DNA from: Candidatus Solibacter usitatus
GTDB lineage: Bacteria > Acidobacteriota > Terriglobia > Bryobacterales > Bryobacteraceae
Assembly (NCBI GenBank): GCA_016185465.1
Contig: JACPNO010000022.1
Coordinates: forward strand, 1 to 45,246
Reading direction: 5' to 3'
DNA length: 45,246 bases
The notes beneath the pieces were generated by a model. That model searched no databases, was not told the DNA's origin, and saw nothing but the letters and a program-made list of their open reading frames with translations. Shown here one piece after another: positions 44,184 through 45,246 of the stretch. Position 1 is the first letter of the stretch. Every line of letters starts with the position of its first letter. Both the position numbers and the translations under genes were made by a program.

Positions 44184-45050
44184 TTATTGATAAATGGTGC
44201 CGGTGTTCACGACCGGTTGCGCGGCCCGCTCACCGCAGAGGACAACCAGCAGATTGCTGACCATGGAAGCCTTACGCTCCTCGTCCAGCTCAATCAGCTT
44301 TTTCTGCGAGAGCATCTCTAGCGCCATCTCGACCATGCCCACGGCGCCTTCCACAATCTTCTGGCGCGCGGCAACAATAGCCGACGCCTGCTGACGCTGC
44401 AGCATGGCCGCGGCGATCTCCGGAGCGTACGCCAGGTGGCTGATGCGGGCTTCCACCACTTCGACGCCGGCAATTCGCAGACGATCGTGAATCTCAGCTT
44501 GCAGATGCTCTGCCACTTTGGCGGTGTGGCCCAGCAGCGAAGGTTTTTCGTCGTCATGCGAGTCGTAAGGATAAGCCGTCGCCAGATTGCGCAGCGCCGA
44601 TTCGCTCTGCACGCTCACATAGTTTTCGTAGTTATCCACCTGGAACGTGGCTTCCGCCGTGTCAACGACTTTCCAAACCACTACCGCGGCAATTTCGATC
44701 GGATTGCCATCGTGATCGTTGACTTTGAGGTGACCGGTTTCAAAGTTGCGCACGCGCAACGAGACCCGCTTCTTCGTCAGGAACGGATTAGCCCAGCGCA
44801 GCCCAGCATTCTTCGCCGTGCCCGAATAGCCGCCAAACAATTGCAGAACCACGCCCTGATTAGGCTGCACGGTGAAAAATCCGCCCAGGGCGACGGCAGC
44901 GATTACCGTGGCGCCGATCCAGAGAAATGCAGCCAGGTTGTCCGCGGATCCCGCCGACCGGACCACGCTCCACAAGCAATACCCCAAAGCCGCCACCAGC
45001 AAAGGCAGCATGATTAAGCCTGACATGAGGTTGCGTTCCCGTTCTTTCAT
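44184..45050 (-). CDS. SPFH-domain (stomatin/prohibitin-like) membrane protein
   Basis: A 288-residue protein: two membrane helices at the N-terminus (about 16-32 and 45-60), then an SPFH domain ([20 protein letters not shown], and [20 protein letters not shown]) and a coiled-coil-forming C-terminus. Such proteins form ring scaffolds in membrane microdomains. ATG at 45050 is chosen for its GGAGG 6 nt upstream (45056-45060). It is the first gene of an operon with the RHH regulator at 43998-44177. Confidence 0.9.
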   Translation of the reverse strand: MKERERNLMSGLIMLPLLVAALGYCLWSVVRSAGSADNLAAFLWIGATVIAAVALGGFFTVQPNQGVVLQLFGGYSGTAKNAGLRWANPFLTKKRVSLRVRNFETGHLKVNDHDGNPIEIAAVVVWKVVDTAEATFQVDNYENYVSVQSESALRNLATAYPYDSHDDEKPSLLGHTAKVAEHLQAEIHDRLRIAGVEVVEARISHLAYAPEIAAAMLQRQQASAIVAARQKIVEGAVGMVEMALEMLSQKKLIELDEERKASMVSNLLVVLCGERAAQPVVNTGTIYQ

Positions 45051-45062
45051 CGTGTCCTCCAG

Positions 45063-45096
45063 TGATATCATAATGATATCATTTTGAGGCGAGCAA
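45063..45096 (-). promoter_or_regulatory. Promoter with twin palindromic operator before the SPFH gene
   Basis: Two copies of the 8-bp palindrome TGATATCA (45063-45070 and 45074-45081) are centred 11 bp apart, one helical turn, as for a dimer-of-dimers RHH repressor. On the minus strand a -35-like TTGCTC (45091-45096) and -10-like TATGAT (45067-45072) with an 18-bp spacer overlap them, and the ribosome-binding site lies just downstream. Auto-repression by the RHH protein is inferred. Confidence 0.6.
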
Positions 45097-45246
45097 AAAC
45101 AAGAGTTTCTCGCAGAGCGGCGAGACGGTCGGTGACCGTCAAACTGGCAGTGAACGTGATATGTTGCTGGGGTTCGCAGGGCGGCAGCAATAGACCGAAG
45201 CGAAACTGGAGCGAGAAGCCCGGCGCAGAGCGAGGTTCCGGATCGG
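45097..45246. other. Non-coding window edge
   Basis: No gene can be supported in the last 150 nt. A 7-bp hairpin (45124-45130 with 45134-45140) and a ctcgcagag word shared with the his-operon inverted repeat (near 45110) are visible; neither can be interpreted without the neighbouring sequence. Confidence 0.3.

Overview
The window looks like a chromosomal segment of a high-GC Acidobacteriota bacterium, most likely near the Solibacter/Bryobacter group. This is inferred from gene style: many secreted proteins of one family type (DUF1080, CehA/McbA, YVTN propeller), a Ser/Thr kinase with a TolB-like propeller, an RNase E/G with a large insert, and intergenic palindromes. No database search could be run. 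No rRNA, tRNA, CRISPR array, prophage or intact insertion sequence was found.

Layout. Positions 1-6412 carry mainly minus-strand secreted or membrane proteins: a CehA/McbA-like metallohydrolase, a Sel1-repeat protein, two coupled small membrane proteins, a nucleoside hydrolase and an unknown exported protein. Next come an ECF sigma factor with a coupled four-helix membrane protein (6493-7679) and an unusual in-frame fusion of cysteinyl-tRNA synthetase with a Cys/Met-metabolism PLP enzyme (7729-10173). The minus strand at 10176-11910 holds a decayed secreted-protein gene, its intact paralogue, and an ArsM-like methyltransferase whose reading frame is interrupted by one UGA exactly where the family has an arsenic-binding cysteine, followed by a SECIS-like hairpin. 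A periplasmic HtrA-type protease follows.

The core of the window is a histidine operon, hisI-G-D-C-(HAD phosphatase)-B-H-F-A (13587-20554), with overlapping start/stop codons almost throughout. It is preceded by a complete transcription-attenuation leader: a 23-codon peptide with four consecutive His codons, an antiterminator and an intrinsic terminator. The HAD gene is a good candidate for the missing histinol-phosphate phosphatase step; hisE is not present here. Downstream lie a DUF1080 protein, a DapA-like aldolase/lyase, a group II PLP decarboxylase and an acyl-CoA synthetase.

Positions 26236-34803 (minus strand) hold the cell-shape cluster mreB-mreC-mreD-mrdA-rodA followed by an RNase E/G gene. 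Beyond it are a YVTN propeller protein, a broken winged-helix/kinase/propeller chimera, a small metzincin-like protease, an orphan HicB, a TMEM175-type channel, a catalytically dead S41 protease homologue, a cytochrome c, an ArsA-like ATPase with a small CxxC protein, and an SPFH protein linked to a ribbon-helix-helix regulator with a twin palindromic operator.

The strongest candidates for something new are the selenocysteine-type methyltransferase, the histidine attenuator, and the cysS-PLP fusion. Three separate loci (the fusion, the kinase chimera and the decayed paralogue) look like products of deletions, so the assembly there deserves a check.
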